Shown piece after piece: positions 1 to 8,625 of a stretch of DNA of 48,458 nt. Source of the stretch: JBFLVQ01 sp040758525 (lineage in GTDB: Bacteria > Acidobacteriota > Blastocatellia > Chloracidobacteriales > JADJPF01); assembly GCA_040758525.1 (NCBI GenBank), contig JBFLVQ010000003.1, positions 1-48,458 of the forward strand, written 5' to 3'. Below the pieces are notes generated by a model. It worked only from the letters and a program-made list of their open reading frames with translations, ran no database searches and was not told where the DNA came from. Positions within the stretch are counted from its first letter, which is position 1; each line of letters begins with the position of its first letter. A program made the translations under genes and the position numbers.

Positions 1-11
1 GTTGAGGGATA

Positions 12-377
12 TTGGGTGTGTATGTGAAATTCAGATGCAACTGTATATTAAATACCAACACGATGCCGGCACTGGTGTTATGCTGTGCCGAGCATAATGA
101 GGGGATCAAGGACTGGAGTAGTGACTACCAGAGCCCCTACCGTGTGGTAATACATTGGCGTGGTGACACGGCTGCGTTTGCGCTCCACAAAGCCGAATAC
201 GATGCCTATGGTTTTCCTATCACATTGAGTGCAGAGGCGATCACTCAAATCTTTCCCACCACTGCTGAGTTGGCTCAGGAAGCACGTCGTATGGGTTTGG
301 GAATGGATGCAGTAAGCGATATCTTCTACGATAGATACCTAGAGTATAAAGAGTTTTATCCAGAGAAAGCTCTCTAG
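12..377 (+). CDS. Hypothetical protein, about 120 aa
   Basis: I do not recognise this family. The protein is small and soluble, with no signal peptide or membrane segment. The N-terminal third contains several cysteines (residues 9, 11, 24 and 25), and the C-terminal half is acidic and helical and ends in a Tyr/Glu-rich stretch. The start is uncertain: TTG at 12, GTG at 18 and GTG at 24 are all in frame, with a GAGGG motif at 3-7, and the next ATG is at 63. The gene lies at the left edge, so its upstream context is unknown. It converges on the anti-sigma gene, 28 bases away. Confidence 0.5.
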   Translation: MGVYVKFRCNCILNTNTMPALVLCCAEHNEGIKDWSSDYQSPYRVVIHWRGDTAAFALHKAEYDAYGFPITLSAEAITQIFPTTAELAQEARRMGLGMDAVSDIFYDRYLEYKEFYPEKAL

Positions 378-405
378 GCCGATGGCTTGGTTGAGATAGC
401 TGTTT

Positions 406-1245
406 TTAGTTGATACGGCCTACAACATAGGCTGCTGAGGTCGGTTGGGACGAGCCACCAGATGGCTCCAATGTGATCGCGGCAGCAATTAGATCGTCAA
501 TATTACGAGGAACATCAATAACGGCAAAGCCATCACCCTGTGGATCGGCTTTAATAAGACCAGCACTAATCTTCTTGTTAGCGGTGAGAAACCAGAGTTG
601 GTAGATCTTTCCTGCTGGCATAGGAGGCAGTTTAGTAGTTACTACCCAAACACTCTTCTGTTTATTCCAATAGATCTTTCCTGAAGATGATGAGGCAGTC
701 GCCTGACCAGCTAGACTGATAATTTGCGCATCTGGGCTACTCATAGCATCATTGATCTTTTCCAGTCGATTTACCAGTTTATCCTGCGCGGTTACACGAT
801 CCTGCAACTGTGTCAATTCACCTTGTAGCCGTGTCAATTCTTGTTGTTGGGTATGAGATTGCTCTGCCATCTGTCGCCAGGCTAACAATGGCAGTAAGGC
901 AAGCAGCGCAATAGATGCAGCGATTGCCCAAGGCAGATAGGTATAAGATTTTCTAGGTACAGTATTGATTGGCGATTTAGCAGCGGGCTTGCTCTCAATG
1001 GTAGGCTGTTCCTGCGCAATACAGCTTATCAGTTTGTCGCGCAGATAGGATGGCGGGGTAACTGCAGCCGCAGAGAAGCTAAGATCACCTACGACTCCTT
1101 CAAATTCGAGCAGTTGGTCTTCACAGACTTGGCAACCATCGCGTAGATGCGACTCAAAGGCGTATGCCTCATGTTGGCTGAGGGCGCCGAGCGCATAGAG
1201 CGCAGCCTGCTCTTGAATCTGTTCGGTGACCCTCTCGTGCTTCAA
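406..1245 (-). CDS. Anti-sigma factor, RskA-like (zinc-finger, single TM)
   Basis: Predicted membrane anti-sigma factor that holds the ECF sigma factor encoded just upstream. The N-terminal cytoplasmic domain has a His-x4-Cys-x2-Cys zinc-binding-type motif (HLRDGCQVC). A single membrane segment follows around residues 100-120, then a Gln/Glu-rich coiled coil (roughly 125-165), then an extracytoplasmic RskA-type C-terminal domain with the typical KIYQLWFL core. I chose the TTG start at 1245 because AGGAAGGGG lies just upstream with good spacing; the frame remains open further upstream, where no ribosome binding site is visible. The sigma gene ends about 100 bases upstream on the same strand, giving the usual sigma/anti-sigma order. 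The signal it senses cannot be read from the sequence. Confidence 0.85.
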   Translation of the reverse strand: MKHERVTEQIQEQAALYALGALSQHEAYAFESHLRDGCQVCEDQLLEFEGVVGDLSFSAAAVTPPSYLRDKLISCIAQEQPTIESKPAAKSPINTVPRKSYTYLPWAIAASIALLALLPLLAWRQMAEQSHTQQQELTRLQGELTQLQDRVTAQDKLVNRLEKINDAMSSPDAQIISLAGQATASSSSGKIYWNKQKSVWVVTTKLPPMPAGKIYQLWFLTANKKISAGLIKADPQGDGFAVIDVPRNIDDLIAAAITLEPSGGSSQPTSAAYVVGRIN

Positions 1246-1343
1246 TTGTATCCCCTTCCTAAGGTGAAGATGATAGTGGCACACTGTATGGTTGCCATAC
1301 TTACCAACTTGCTTCCCTTTACTATTTTCGGCACTAACCAGTT

Positions 1344-2003
1344 TCAGAGTTGCTGCTCAATTACAGGTTTAAGCAACTCACGTAATTTCATCATACCCAA
1401 ACGAACCCGAGTCTTGACCGTTCCTAAGGGTTGGCCGAGCTTAGCAGCAATCTCACTATGGCTCAGACCAGAGTAGAAGGCCAGTTCAATAATCTCACGC
1501 TGTTCTGGAGAAAGCTCGTCCAGTGCAGAACGAACCAAGCGCTGACGTTCAGAATTAACCGTCATCTCCTCGGGATTTGCTGCTGCTGAGGTTGCACTGG
1601 CTGCCATCTCCAATGGCTCACTATGCTGTTGATCTGGCTTACCTGCACGTAAACGATCGATAGCGCGGCTACGTGCAATAATCATTAGCCAGGTGAGCGG
1701 CGTGCCGCGCTTACGGTCGTAAACAGCAGCCTGTCGCCATACTTGTGTATAAACGTCTAAGAGAACCTCTTCGGCTGTTGCCGTGTCATTTAGCACCCGT
1801 AGAATTAAGCCGAAGATTTGCCGGTTTGTTAGATCGTAGAGTGTACCTAGCGCAGACTGATCGCCATCAGCAACTTTCTTAATAAGCGTCTCAAAATCCT
1901 GATTAGTAGTACAAGCGTCAGCCGTGTCGCGGGGCGTCCCCAAGGACTTCTCTCCTGCGCCAAAATTCTCCTGATTTAGTATTACGGGTTGCTGTCCGTT
2001 CAT
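1344..2003 (-). CDS. RNA polymerase ECF sigma factor, SigK-like
   Basis: Group IV (ECF) sigma-70 family member, 219 aa. Region 2 spans about residues 45-120 (QSALGTLYDLTNRQIFGLI, then AEEVLLDVYTQVWRQ and the -10-recognition segment RGTPLTWLMIIARSRAIDRLR). Region 4 is near the C terminus, with the helix-turn-helix SGLSHSEIAAKLGQPLGTVKTRVRLGM. An acidic/Gln linker joins them. The extended N terminus (about 35 residues) is longer than in minimal ECF factors, so a later start is possible, but no better ATG is visible. It is followed by its probable anti-sigma factor. Promoter specificity is unknown. Confidence 0.92.
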   Translation of the reverse strand: MNGQQPVILNQENFGAGEKSLGTPRDTADACTTNQDFETLIKKVADGDQSALGTLYDLTNRQIFGLILRVLNDTATAEEVLLDVYTQVWRQAAVYDRKRGTPLTWLMIIARSRAIDRLRAGKPDQQHSEPLEMAASATSAAANPEEMTVNSERQRLVRSALDELSPEQREIIELAFYSGLSHSEIAAKLGQPLGTVKTRVRLGMMKLRELLKPVIEQQL

Positions 2004-2163
2004 GGATTCATATTGACACTAATCCCAAATTCAACCATCGCGAAAATCTTCTTGATGGGCCAATGATACAACGAAACTATAAAGTTGCCAAATTTGCACG
2101 GAAGACTAACCAGATACCTAAAAAATACCTACGCCCTAGAGCTTGATAAGAAGGCAATTGCCG

Positions 2164-2192
2164 TTGCAGACCAACCTATACGCCTACATAAT
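2164..2192 (+). promoter_or_regulatory. Putative sigma-70 promoter for the ATP-grasp pair
   Basis: TTGCAG (2164-2169), a 17-base spacer and CATAAT (2187-2192) lie 54 bases before the first ATP-grasp start. Position and spacing are right; the match is good but not perfect. Confidence 0.45.
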
Positions 2193-2246
2193 AGCTAGAC
2201 TTTATTATCACGCAATTATCAGGCAATCGGTCTAGGAGTTGATTAC

Positions 2247-3179
2247 ATGCTGAGAATTGGTCTATTGGTTGGTCGTGAGCGCTCATTTCCGGACGCACTG
2301 ATTAATGAAGTAAATGCGCGTAATGGTGGTGTCTCTGCTGAATATGTGCGAATCGGCGAAGTAAAGAGTAACGAGCCTTGCCCTTACAGTGTGATCATAG
2401 ATCGTATTTCACACGAAGTAGTATTTTACCAACCTTATCTTAAGGCGGCGGCGCTCTCGGGTACAATAGTCATTAACAACCCTTTCTGGCGTATGGCTGA
2501 TGATAAATTTTTTGGTACTGCACTAGCCGAACGGCTTGGCATTGCTGTGCCTAAGACGATCGTACTGCCTTCCCATTCCTATCCTGATAGCATCATTAGC
2601 GAGAGCTTAAGCAATCTCAAATATCCGCTTGATTGGCAGGCAATCGTCGAATATATTGGGATTCCCGCAATTCTTAAGCCGCATTGGGGTGGTGGTTGGA
2701 AGGATGTCTATCGTGTTAATTCCCTAGATGAACTACTCGCCGCTTATAACCAGACGGATCAGCTCTGTATGATTTTGCAAGAGTTTATTGATTGGCAGCA
2801 GTATGTGCGCTGTATCTGTGTAGGCAAGACAAATATCCTGATCACCAATTGGGATCCTCGCAAACCACACTTCGAACGTTATCGCGATGTTGATCAAGCA
2901 CTCGATCCTGAATTGACTGAACGTATTCAAGCTGATGCTATTAAAATTAACCAAGCGCTTGGGTACGATATGAATACAGTCGAGTTTGGAATTCGTAACC
3001 GCACACCCTATGCAATCGATTTTATGAACTCAGCACCTGATTTTGATATCTCTTCGCTTACGGAAATCTACTTTCCCTGGGTAGTCAAGGCAATGGCTGA
3101 TCTAGTGATTACACGTGCACATGAGGCTGCCACACAACGCCCACAATATCGTTGGGACACGCTGCTGGGACTGGTTTAA
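2247..3179 (+). CDS. ATP-grasp domain protein (RimK-like), 310 aa
   Basis: Predicted carboxylate-amine/thiol ligase of the ATP-grasp superfamily. Residues about 1-95 form a pre-ATP-grasp alpha/beta domain. The region from about 95 holds ADDKFFGTALAERLGI, followed by the nucleotide-binding core PAILKPHWGGGWKDVYRV (Lys plus glycine-rich loop), the hinge LQEFIDWQQYVRCICVG and the metal-binding end NTVEFGIRNRTPYAIDFMNSAPD (Glu and the Asp/Asn of the Mg sites). The start follows TAGGAG with normal spacing. The next gene, 43 bases downstream, is a second and circularly permuted ATP-grasp enzyme, so the two probably act on one product. The substrate is unknown; a peptide-like natural product or modified amino acid is an inference. 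Confidence 0.8.
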   Translation: MLRIGLLVGRERSFPDALINEVNARNGGVSAEYVRIGEVKSNEPCPYSVIIDRISHEVVFYQPYLKAAALSGTIVINNPFWRMADDKFFGTALAERLGIAVPKTIVLPSHSYPDSIISESLSNLKYPLDWQAIVEYIGIPAILKPHWGGGWKDVYRVNSLDELLAAYNQTDQLCMILQEFIDWQQYVRCICVGKTNILITNWDPRKPHFERYRDVDQALDPELTERIQADAIKINQALGYDMNTVEFGIRNRTPYAIDFMNSAPDFDISSLTEIYFPWVVKAMADLVITRAHEAATQRPQYRWDTLLGLV

Positions 3180-3222
3180 GGCATAGACAATAGTTCCTGA
3201 CTACTATTTACTGGAGTAAACA

Positions 3223-4569
3223 ATGCTCAATAGCGCAATTGACTATTATCATGAGCTGTTAGCCAATACACACCTTGCTAGTACCCAAGAGCTGCTTGCA
3301 CAGGCAACCAGCGAGCGTGGGCTGGCCTTTGGTTCACGACCTGTCTGCACAGTGCTACGGCCCTATTTCATTGATGAATCGACCTACGAATTTGTACAGC
3401 ACGCCGCTACGTTGGTGATGCGCGCACTAGCACGATTAGGTCAAAGATTGATTGTAGATGCCAGCTTGCGTAAGGAACTCGATCTTACCCCCGATGAAGA
3501 AGCAGTAGTAGAGATCGATTCTGGCTATGGCGCACCTGATGTGAGTGCGCGCTTAGATGGCTTTTTAAGCCCACTAGGAGAGTTCAACTTTGTTGAATAT
3601 AATGCTGAAAGTCCCGGTGGCCTGGCCTATGGAGATGTGCTTAGTGAGATCTTTGCTGCTATGCCGATTATGCAAGCATTCGAGGCACGCTACCGCTATC
3701 ATGCCTTTCCTATACGCACATTCGTCTTTGACGCACTGTTAGCAGCCTATCAGCGTTGGGGCGGCCAGGGAAGACCCAATATCGCCATTGTGGATTGGCG
3801 TGGAGTAGGCACTTATGGCGAGTTTCTGCTCTCACAATCCCATTTCGAAGAGCGTGGTTGCCGTGTAAAGATCGCGGATCCAGAAGAGTTGGAATATCGT
3901 TCGGGTCGGCTCTTTATCGGCGATTTCCCTGTGGATCTGGTTTACAAGCGTGTATTAGTAGGAGAATTTCTTGCCAAATATCGACTTAACCATGCGCTTA
4001 TTGATGCGATACGTGCACGCGCTGTCTGTATTGTTAATGCCTTTCGAGTGCAGATGCTCTATAAGAAAGCAATCTTTGCGCTTCTTAGCGATCCTGCTTA
4101 CACAGATCTCTTCACACCTGAGGAGGTCACTGCCCTTGCCCGTCATATTCCTTGGACACGCAAGGTGCGTGAATGTCATAGCGATTATCATGGCACTCAG
4201 GTAGATCTAATTGCATTTATCGCTGAGAATCGTGAAAAGCTAGTACTTAAGCCAAATGGTGAATATGGTGGCAAAGGTGTGGTACTTGGCTGGGAGTGTG
4301 ATGCTGAGCAATGGAATAACGCACTGCAGACTGCATTGAGTACTTCCTATGTAGTACAGGAGCGTGTACCGCTAGGTTGTGAAGTCTATCCCAGTATGAT
4401 CGATGGCCAGTTAAGATTCGATGAACGTTACTTGGATCTTGATCCTTATGTATGGGATGGTGAGAGAATAGCAGGGTGTGGAGTAAGGCTCTCCAAACTT
4501 GCGTTATTAAATGTCACTGCCGGAGGCGGTTCAGCTACACCAATGTTTATCATTAACAAGCGTGATTAG
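3223..4569 (+). CDS. Circularly permuted ATP-grasp protein (type 2), 448 aa
   Basis: Resembles the circularly permuted ATP-grasp family related to glutathionylspermidine synthases. The phosphate/Mg-binding piece FNFVEYNAESPGGLAYGDV occurs early (about residues 123-141). The Lys/glycine-rich ATP-binding loop KLVLKPNGEYGGKGVVLGW and the hinge YVVQERVPLG come late (about 340-390), which is the order expected after permutation. The C terminus LNVTAGGGSATPMFII matches the family's glycine-rich end. There is no signal peptide. A ribosome site (TGGAG) precedes the ATG. It is probably co-transcribed with the upstream ATP-grasp gene and converges on aroK. The substrate is unknown. Confidence 0.85.
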   Translation: MLNSAIDYYHELLANTHLASTQELLAQATSERGLAFGSRPVCTVLRPYFIDESTYEFVQHAATLVMRALARLGQRLIVDASLRKELDLTPDEEAVVEIDSGYGAPDVSARLDGFLSPLGEFNFVEYNAESPGGLAYGDVLSEIFAAMPIMQAFEARYRYHAFPIRTFVFDALLAAYQRWGGQGRPNIAIVDWRGVGTYGEFLLSQSHFEERGCRVKIADPEELEYRSGRLFIGDFPVDLVYKRVLVGEFLAKYRLNHALIDAIRARAVCIVNAFRVQMLYKKAIFALLSDPAYTDLFTPEEVTALARHIPWTRKVRECHSDYHGTQVDLIAFIAENREKLVLKPNGEYGGKGVVLGWECDAEQWNNALQTALSTSYVVQERVPLGCEVYPSMIDGQLRFDERYLDLDPYVWDGERIAGCGVRLSKLALLNVTAGGGSATPMFIINKRD

Positions 4570-4575
4570 ATAATA

Positions 4576-4600
4576 AGCTCAAACCAGTTTGGCTTGAGCT
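4576..4600. terminator. Hairpin between convergent ATP-grasp gene and aroK
   Basis: AGCTCAA pairs with TTGAGCT, with an inner CC/GG and loop AGTTT. It overlaps the last codons of aroK. No long T-run follows on either side, so terminator function is only likely. Confidence 0.35.
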
Positions 4601-5097
4601 AATAACTGAATCAATTTTTCTACTGCTTCTATCACTGTCAGCGCACTCACATCAAGCCGTATATAGGCTTGAGCATAAGCGGGCCGACGTGACTCCAGCA
4701 ATGCCACCAATTCCGCCCGACTACGACTTGTATAGAGCGGGCGTGTATGGTCATCACCAAGCCTTGCAAGGATTATTTCAAGCTGGCAATCTAGCCAGAT
4801 AGACCATCCTTGCGCAGCAATAATAGCCTGGTTCTGTTCTGAGACGAATGCTCCTCCACCTAATGCCACTACTGCGCCAGTATGAGCCTTAAGCTCGGTC
4901 AGCATTTCTCGCTCAAGGGCACGAAAATATGCTTCCCCTTCTTTTGCAAAGATCTCTGCAATCGAGCGACCTGTGCGTTTTACAATCATTTCATCAAGAT
5001 CAATAAAGTCTCGTTGTAAATGCGCTGCCAATTGCTCCCCTATTGTTGTTTTACCCGAACCCATAAAGCCAACTAAAAAGATTGTCTGTTTTTCCAT
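4579..5097 (-). CDS. aroK: Shikimate kinase
   Basis: Phosphorylates shikimate at the 3-hydroxyl in the chorismate pathway. Its 172 aa are typical of the family. Walker A is GFMGSGKTT at residues 10-18, the DLDEMI shikimate/Mg motif lies near 33-38 and the Walker B-like VALGGGAF near 75-82. The lid arginine lies in the DDHTRPLY region. It starts 3 bases after the aroA stop, so translation is probably coupled; the two genes catalyse successive steps (AroK product, then AroA). Confidence 0.96.
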   Translation of the reverse strand: MEKQTIFLVGFMGSGKTTIGEQLAAHLQRDFIDLDEMIVKRTGRSIAEIFAKEGEAYFRALEREMLTELKAHTGAVVALGGGAFVSEQNQAIIAAQGWSIWLDCQLEIILARLGDDHTRPLYTSRSRAELVALLESRRPAYAQAYIRLDVSALTVIEAVEKLIQLLAQAKLV

Positions 5098-5100
5098 AAT

Positions 5101-6390
5101 TTACCGCTCAACAATGTTGGCTAATGTCTCAAAAAAGCCAGGGAAAGAGATCTCGACCGATTCACTGCCAGTAATCTCGGTTTCACCCTTAGCAACTAAT
5201 CCTGCAATTGCAAAGGCCATGGCAATACGATGATCACCAGCCGCGTCTATATGTGCTCCATGTAATTGTTGCGGTCCTGCAACAGCAAGCCCATCAGGAT
5301 ATTCCTCGACTTCGGCACCCATAGCGCGCAGATTATCAACTACAGTGCGTATACGGTCACTCTCTTTTACTCGTAATTCAGTAGCATCGCGAATTGTTAG
5401 ACCGTTCTTAACCTGAGTAGCAAGCACAGCAATAATGGGGATTTCGTCAATCAGATTGGCGATCACATCACCTTGTAGTCGTGCTGTTTCAGTATTGCTA
5501 CACAATTCAGCATGACGTACTTGCAGATTGGCAATCGGTTCACCATGTTCTATGTATGGCTCGCTTATTTGCACATCAGCGCCAAGACTTTTTACTAGAT
5601 CGATAATTGCGCTACGGGTCGGATTTATCCCTACATTATTGATGACTATCTGCGAGTCTGGCAGCATCAGCGTAGCAGCAAGTAAGAAAGCTGCTGAGGA
5701 GATATCGCCTGGCACATGGTAATGCTGTGCTTGTAGTCTGGGCCAACCAGTTACTGTAATGCTATGTCCCACACAAGTGATCTCAGCGCCAAATTCACGC
5801 AGCATAATCTCCGTATGATCGCGAGTAACTGCCGGTTCACACACAGTTGTCTGACCTTCGGCAAACAGTCCAGCAAACAGTATACAAGATTTAACTTGTG
5901 CACTGGCTACTGGCAATTCATAGTTGATAGGGGTAAGCCTGCCACCAGTAATACGTAAGGGAGCAAATTCGCTATTTGTTACTTCGATCTGCGCTCCCAT
6001 CTGGCGCAAAGGTGTAACAATACGTCGCATAGGGCGGCGACAGATTGAAGCATCTCCGGTAATCTCAGTGGTAAACGGTTGGCCAGCTAAAATACCGCTT
6101 AACATGCGTATTGTAGAGCCAGAGTTTCCCACATCAAGCTGCGCAGTAGGAGTGCGCAGGCCTATTAGACCACTTCCTTCAATGTATAGGCTATCCTTAT
6201 CGTGCGCGATCCTGACACCTAGTTTTTTCAGGCATTGTAGCGTGCTCTGGCAATCTTTACTGGTAGCAAAATTATCAACTCTGCTACTACCCTCAGCAAG
6301 CGCTGCCACTAGTGCAGTCCTATGTGAGATAGATTTGTCGCCTGGCACAGCTACCCGGCCATTTATTCGCCGGGCGGGTAAGATTCTCAT
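5101..6390 (-). CDS. aroA: 3-phosphoshikimate 1-carboxyvinyltransferase (EPSP synthase)
   Basis: Transfers enolpyruvate from PEP to shikimate-3-phosphate. The protein is 429 aa, the usual length. Signature motifs are VPGDKSISHRTALVAALA at the N terminus, the PEP-binding LDVGNSGSTIRMLSG, and the late ELRVKESDRI and DHRIAMAFA motifs. The start was set at 6390 because AAGGGGG precedes this ATG and the protein then begins MRILPARRINGRVAVPGDK, like known enzymes; 57 more bases are open upstream without support. First gene of the aroA-aroK operon. Confidence 0.96.
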   Translation of the reverse strand: MRILPARRINGRVAVPGDKSISHRTALVAALAEGSSRVDNFATSKDCQSTLQCLKKLGVRIAHDKDSLYIEGSGLIGLRTPTAQLDVGNSGSTIRMLSGILAGQPFTTEITGDASICRRPMRRIVTPLRQMGAQIEVTNSEFAPLRITGGRLTPINYELPVASAQVKSCILFAGLFAEGQTTVCEPAVTRDHTEIMLREFGAEITCVGHSITVTGWPRLQAQHYHVPGDISSAAFLLAATLMLPDSQIVINNVGINPTRSAIIDLVKSLGADVQISEPYIEHGEPIANLQVRHAELCSNTETARLQGDVIANLIDEIPIIAVLATQVKNGLTIRDATELRVKESDRIRTVVDNLRAMGAEVEEYPDGLAVAGPQQLHGAHIDAAGDHRIAMAFAIAGLVAKGETEITGSESVEISFPGFFETLANIVER

Positions 6391-6460
6391 AAGTAACCCC
6401 CTTAATTTTTTCCGGTAATTTTGCCGGGTTCTCTTACATTTATGCAACTAAATGTCTTGC

Positions 6461-6489
6461 TTGACAATAGCGGATCGGCTATGTTACAC
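6461..6489 (+). promoter_or_regulatory. Putative promoter of the anti-sigma/STAS pair
   Basis: TTGACA at 6461-6466 is a perfect -35; 17 bases later TTACAC (6484-6489) is a weak -10. It lies in the divergent region between aroA and the RsbW-like gene. Confidence 0.35.
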
Positions 6490-6666
6490 GTAATCGTTCA
6501 ACTACTAATGATCAGTCATCAACGGCGTTTTCTCGCCCAGTTATGCTGGAATTTTTTGGTTGAAGGCTGGAGAATGATAGCGCAGCTCCCGCAGCGCAAT
6601 CATCAATAATGAAGCGACGGGTATCAATAATAATCCTATTGTCGGGAAAGGATACCAATAACGAGA

Positions 6667-7104
6667 ATGGAGCCTGTTGAAAGCACCATTGAGTTGACTA
6701 TCAATAGCAGCTTCAAGTTTATTGAATTAGTCGCTTCAATCACAGATAGCATTATACAGATTGTCGGGTTCGGTCAAGAAGAGGCTCATTGGATCGGGCT
6801 TTCCGTCCGGGAATGCGTCATTAATGCAATAAAACATGGGAACAAACTTGATAACGCCAAGCCGGTTGATGTGAAATTTGTCATCGGTGATGATGATATT
6901 AAAATTTATGTACGTGATCGCGGAGATGGGTTCGATCCCAATTGCATTCCCAACCCGCTCGACCCGACCAATCTCCTCAATCCAAACGGCCGCGGAATCT
7001 TCTATATGAGAACCTTCATGGATGAGGTGGTGTTCTCCAATCACCCCCAAGGAGGCACGCTCGTTAAGATGCTAAAACGGAAAGTCAATAATGAGCTGAG
7101 TTGA
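6667..7104 (+). CDS. RsbW/SpoIIAB-like anti-sigma serine kinase (HATPase)
   Basis: GHKL-type ATPase of the anti-sigma-factor kinase family, 145 aa, with no extra domains. The N box is LSVRECVINAIKHGNK (about residues 44-59). The G1 box is VRDRGDGFDP, and the G2-like NPNGRGIFYMRTFMDEV closes the ATP lid. Known family members bind a sigma factor and phosphorylate an STAS antagonist. That antagonist is encoded 15 bases downstream. No sigma-B-type sigma factor or PP2C phosphatase is in the window, so the target is not identifiable here. Confidence 0.9.
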   Translation: MEPVESTIELTINSSFKFIELVASITDSIIQIVGFGQEEAHWIGLSVRECVINAIKHGNKLDNAKPVDVKFVIGDDDIKIYVRDRGDGFDPNCIPNPLDPTNLLNPNGRGIFYMRTFMDEVVFSNHPQGGTLVKMLKRKVNNELS

Positions 7105-7119
7105 AGAAAGGAGAGATCA

Positions 7120-7467
7120 ATGTCATTAACAATTAACGAGAGGACAGCGGGTGATGTGACGATACTCGATCTCAGCGGCAAAATCACGATCGGAGCCGGC
7201 AGTGTGCAACTGCGTGATGCTGTACGCAAGCTGATTGAGGGAGGCCGTAAGAAGATACTGCTCAATCTTGGTGATGTAGGTTATGTAGATAGTTCTGGTA
7301 TTGGTGAGCTAGTAAGCAGCTTTACCACTACTAACAATGCCGGTGGGCAACTAAAACTACTCAATCTTACCAAGAAGATTCAGGATCTGTTGGCCATTAC
7401 TAAATTGCTTACCGTCTTCGAGACCTTCACATCTGAAGAGGAAGCACTTAAGAGTTTCAGCAGTTAA
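7120..7467 (+). CDS. STAS-domain anti-anti-sigma factor (RsbV/SpoIIAA-like)
   Basis: Single STAS domain, 115 aa. The phospho-acceptor motif VGYVDSSGIGELVSSF (about residues 50-65) is intact; in this family a serine of DSSG is phosphorylated by the partner kinase, encoded just upstream. A strong AAGGAGAG ribosome site lies before the ATG. It probably switches between binding the kinase (unphosphorylated) and releasing it, by analogy with SpoIIAA/SpoIIAB. It ends before a strong hairpin shared with thiG. Confidence 0.93.
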   Translation: MSLTINERTAGDVTILDLSGKITIGAGSVQLRDAVRKLIEGGRKKILLNLGDVGYVDSSGIGELVSSFTTTNNAGGQLKLLNLTKKIQDLLAITKLLTVFETFTSEEEALKSFSS

Positions 7468-7556
7468 TAGCACTAATTGTGTTCTATATTCTGTTCTCTT
7501 TTGTGTGTTGGATAAAGCTAAGCTTTAGTGGACCTCTAACCGTCTAAACGGTAAAG

Positions 7557-7594
7557 ATTACGGACTGAGAAAGAGCATTTTCTCAGTCCGTAAT
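7557..7594. terminator. Bidirectional terminator, STAS gene / thiG
   Basis: Perfect 16-bp stem (7557-7572 with 7579-7594) and a 6-base loop between converging genes. The outer AT pairs give short T-rich tails on both strands. Confidence 0.8.
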
Positions 7595-7602
7595 TTCCTA
7601 TA

Positions 7603-8385
7603 CTAACGGATCAGCCCTTCCAATGGGCTGCTCGCGCTGGCATAGAGCCGTTTCTGCATACGGCCAGCAAGATAGGCAAAACGGCCAGCTTCAATCGCTA
7701 ATCTCATTGCTTCAGCCATCATTCCAGGATCTTTAGCAGCAGCTACCGCAGTATTGAGTAGTACCCCATCCATACCTAGTTCCATAGCCAGAGCAACATC
7801 AGAGGCTGTTCCTACACCAGCATCAACAATTATTGGCACGCTTGTGATCAACTCTCGCAAGATCCGCATAGTAGCAAAATTCTGTATTCCTAGACCTGAA
7901 CCAATCGGCGCAGCAAGTGGCATTACGGCTGCTGCACCAGCATCGATCAGCTTACGTGCGGTTACCAGATCATCATTAAAATAAGGAAGCACAATAAAGC
8001 CTTCTTTAGCTAATGTACCTGTGGCAACAACCAATCCCTCATTATCAGGAAAGAGGGTCTTCTCGTCACCAATCACTTCAAGTTTCACCCAGGGTGTATC
8101 AAGGACTTCACGAGCAAGATAGGCAGTACGAATCGCCTCCTCGGCTGTATAACAGCCTGCAGTATTAGGTAACAAGAGATATTTTTTCAAATCAATATAG
8201 TCGAGTAGTGACTCTTGATTACGATCAGTAAGGTTGACACGGCGCACTGCCACTGTTACTACTTCTGCCCCTGAGCGCTGGTGTGCTTCCGCCATCACTT
8301 GATGGCTAGGATATTTGCCTGTACCAATCATCAATCGTGAGCGGAATTCCCGTCCAGCAATAATCAATTTATCTGATGTGGACAT
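7603..8385 (-). CDS. thiG: Thiazole synthase
   Basis: Forms the thiazole phosphate moiety of thiamine from deoxyxylulose phosphate, dehydroglycine and ThiS thiocarboxylate. The protein is 260 aa. It begins with the typical FRSRLMIGTGKYPS, followed by TVAVRRVNL, the catalytic-lysine strand WVKLEVIGDEKTLFPDN, PLAAPIGSGLGIQN and the phosphate-binding IIVDAGVGTASDVALAMELGMDG. It lies 21 bases after thiS on the same strand, consistent with one operon. No other thiamine gene is nearby. Confidence 0.96.
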   Translation of the reverse strand: MSTSDKLIIAGREFRSRLMIGTGKYPSHQVMAEAHQRSGAEVVTVAVRRVNLTDRNQESLLDYIDLKKYLLLPNTAGCYTAEEAIRTAYLAREVLDTPWVKLEVIGDEKTLFPDNEGLVVATGTLAKEGFIVLPYFNDDLVTARKLIDAGAAAVMPLAAPIGSGLGIQNFATMRILRELITSVPIIVDAGVGTASDVALAMELGMDGVLLNTAVAAAKDPGMMAEAMRLAIEAGRFAYLAGRMQKRLYASASSPLEGLIR

Positions 8386-8406
8386 AGCTAAACCTTTCCA
8401 AATGTA

Positions 8407-8607
8407 TTAGCCGCCTCCGACAAAGTGGACGATCTCAATCCGATCGCCCTCTCGCAGTTGGGTATGCGGCCAATCTGGCTGACGTAGGATCTGGCGATTT
8501 AATTCTATTGCGATCCGTGTAGCCTTAAGGCCCAACTGTTCAAGTAACTGTGGGAGCATACAGTCTTGCGGCACCTCCCTGAGTTCACCATTTAAGAGAA
8601 TCTGCAT
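8407..8607 (-). CDS. thiS: Sulfur carrier protein ThiS
   Basis: Ubiquitin-fold sulfur carrier, 66 aa. The sequence starts MQILLNGELREVP and ends in the required C-terminal Gly-Gly (HFVGGG), whose carboxylate is adenylated and thiocarboxylated. It precedes thiG in the same operon. The window also encodes an E1/ThiF-like protein at 23329-23970, but that one is 15 kb away in a different operon and lacks visible CxxC zinc motifs, so it should not be assumed to be the ThiS activator. Confidence 0.93.
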   Translation of the reverse strand: MQILLNGELREVPQDCMLPQLLEQLGLKATRIAIELNRQILRQPDWPHTQLREGDRIEIVHFVGGG

Positions 8608-8625
8608 AGATGTTTTTGCACAAAT

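Noticed and set aside
3955..4204. Small ORFs within the circularly permuted ATP-grasp gene
   Set aside because: They overlap a long well-supported coding frame and have no motifs.
8407..8607. ThiS as the carrier partner of the E1-like protein at 23329-23970
   Set aside because: They are 15 kb apart in different operons, and the E1-like protein lacks the usual ThiF/MoeB zinc motifs; nothing in the sequence links them.
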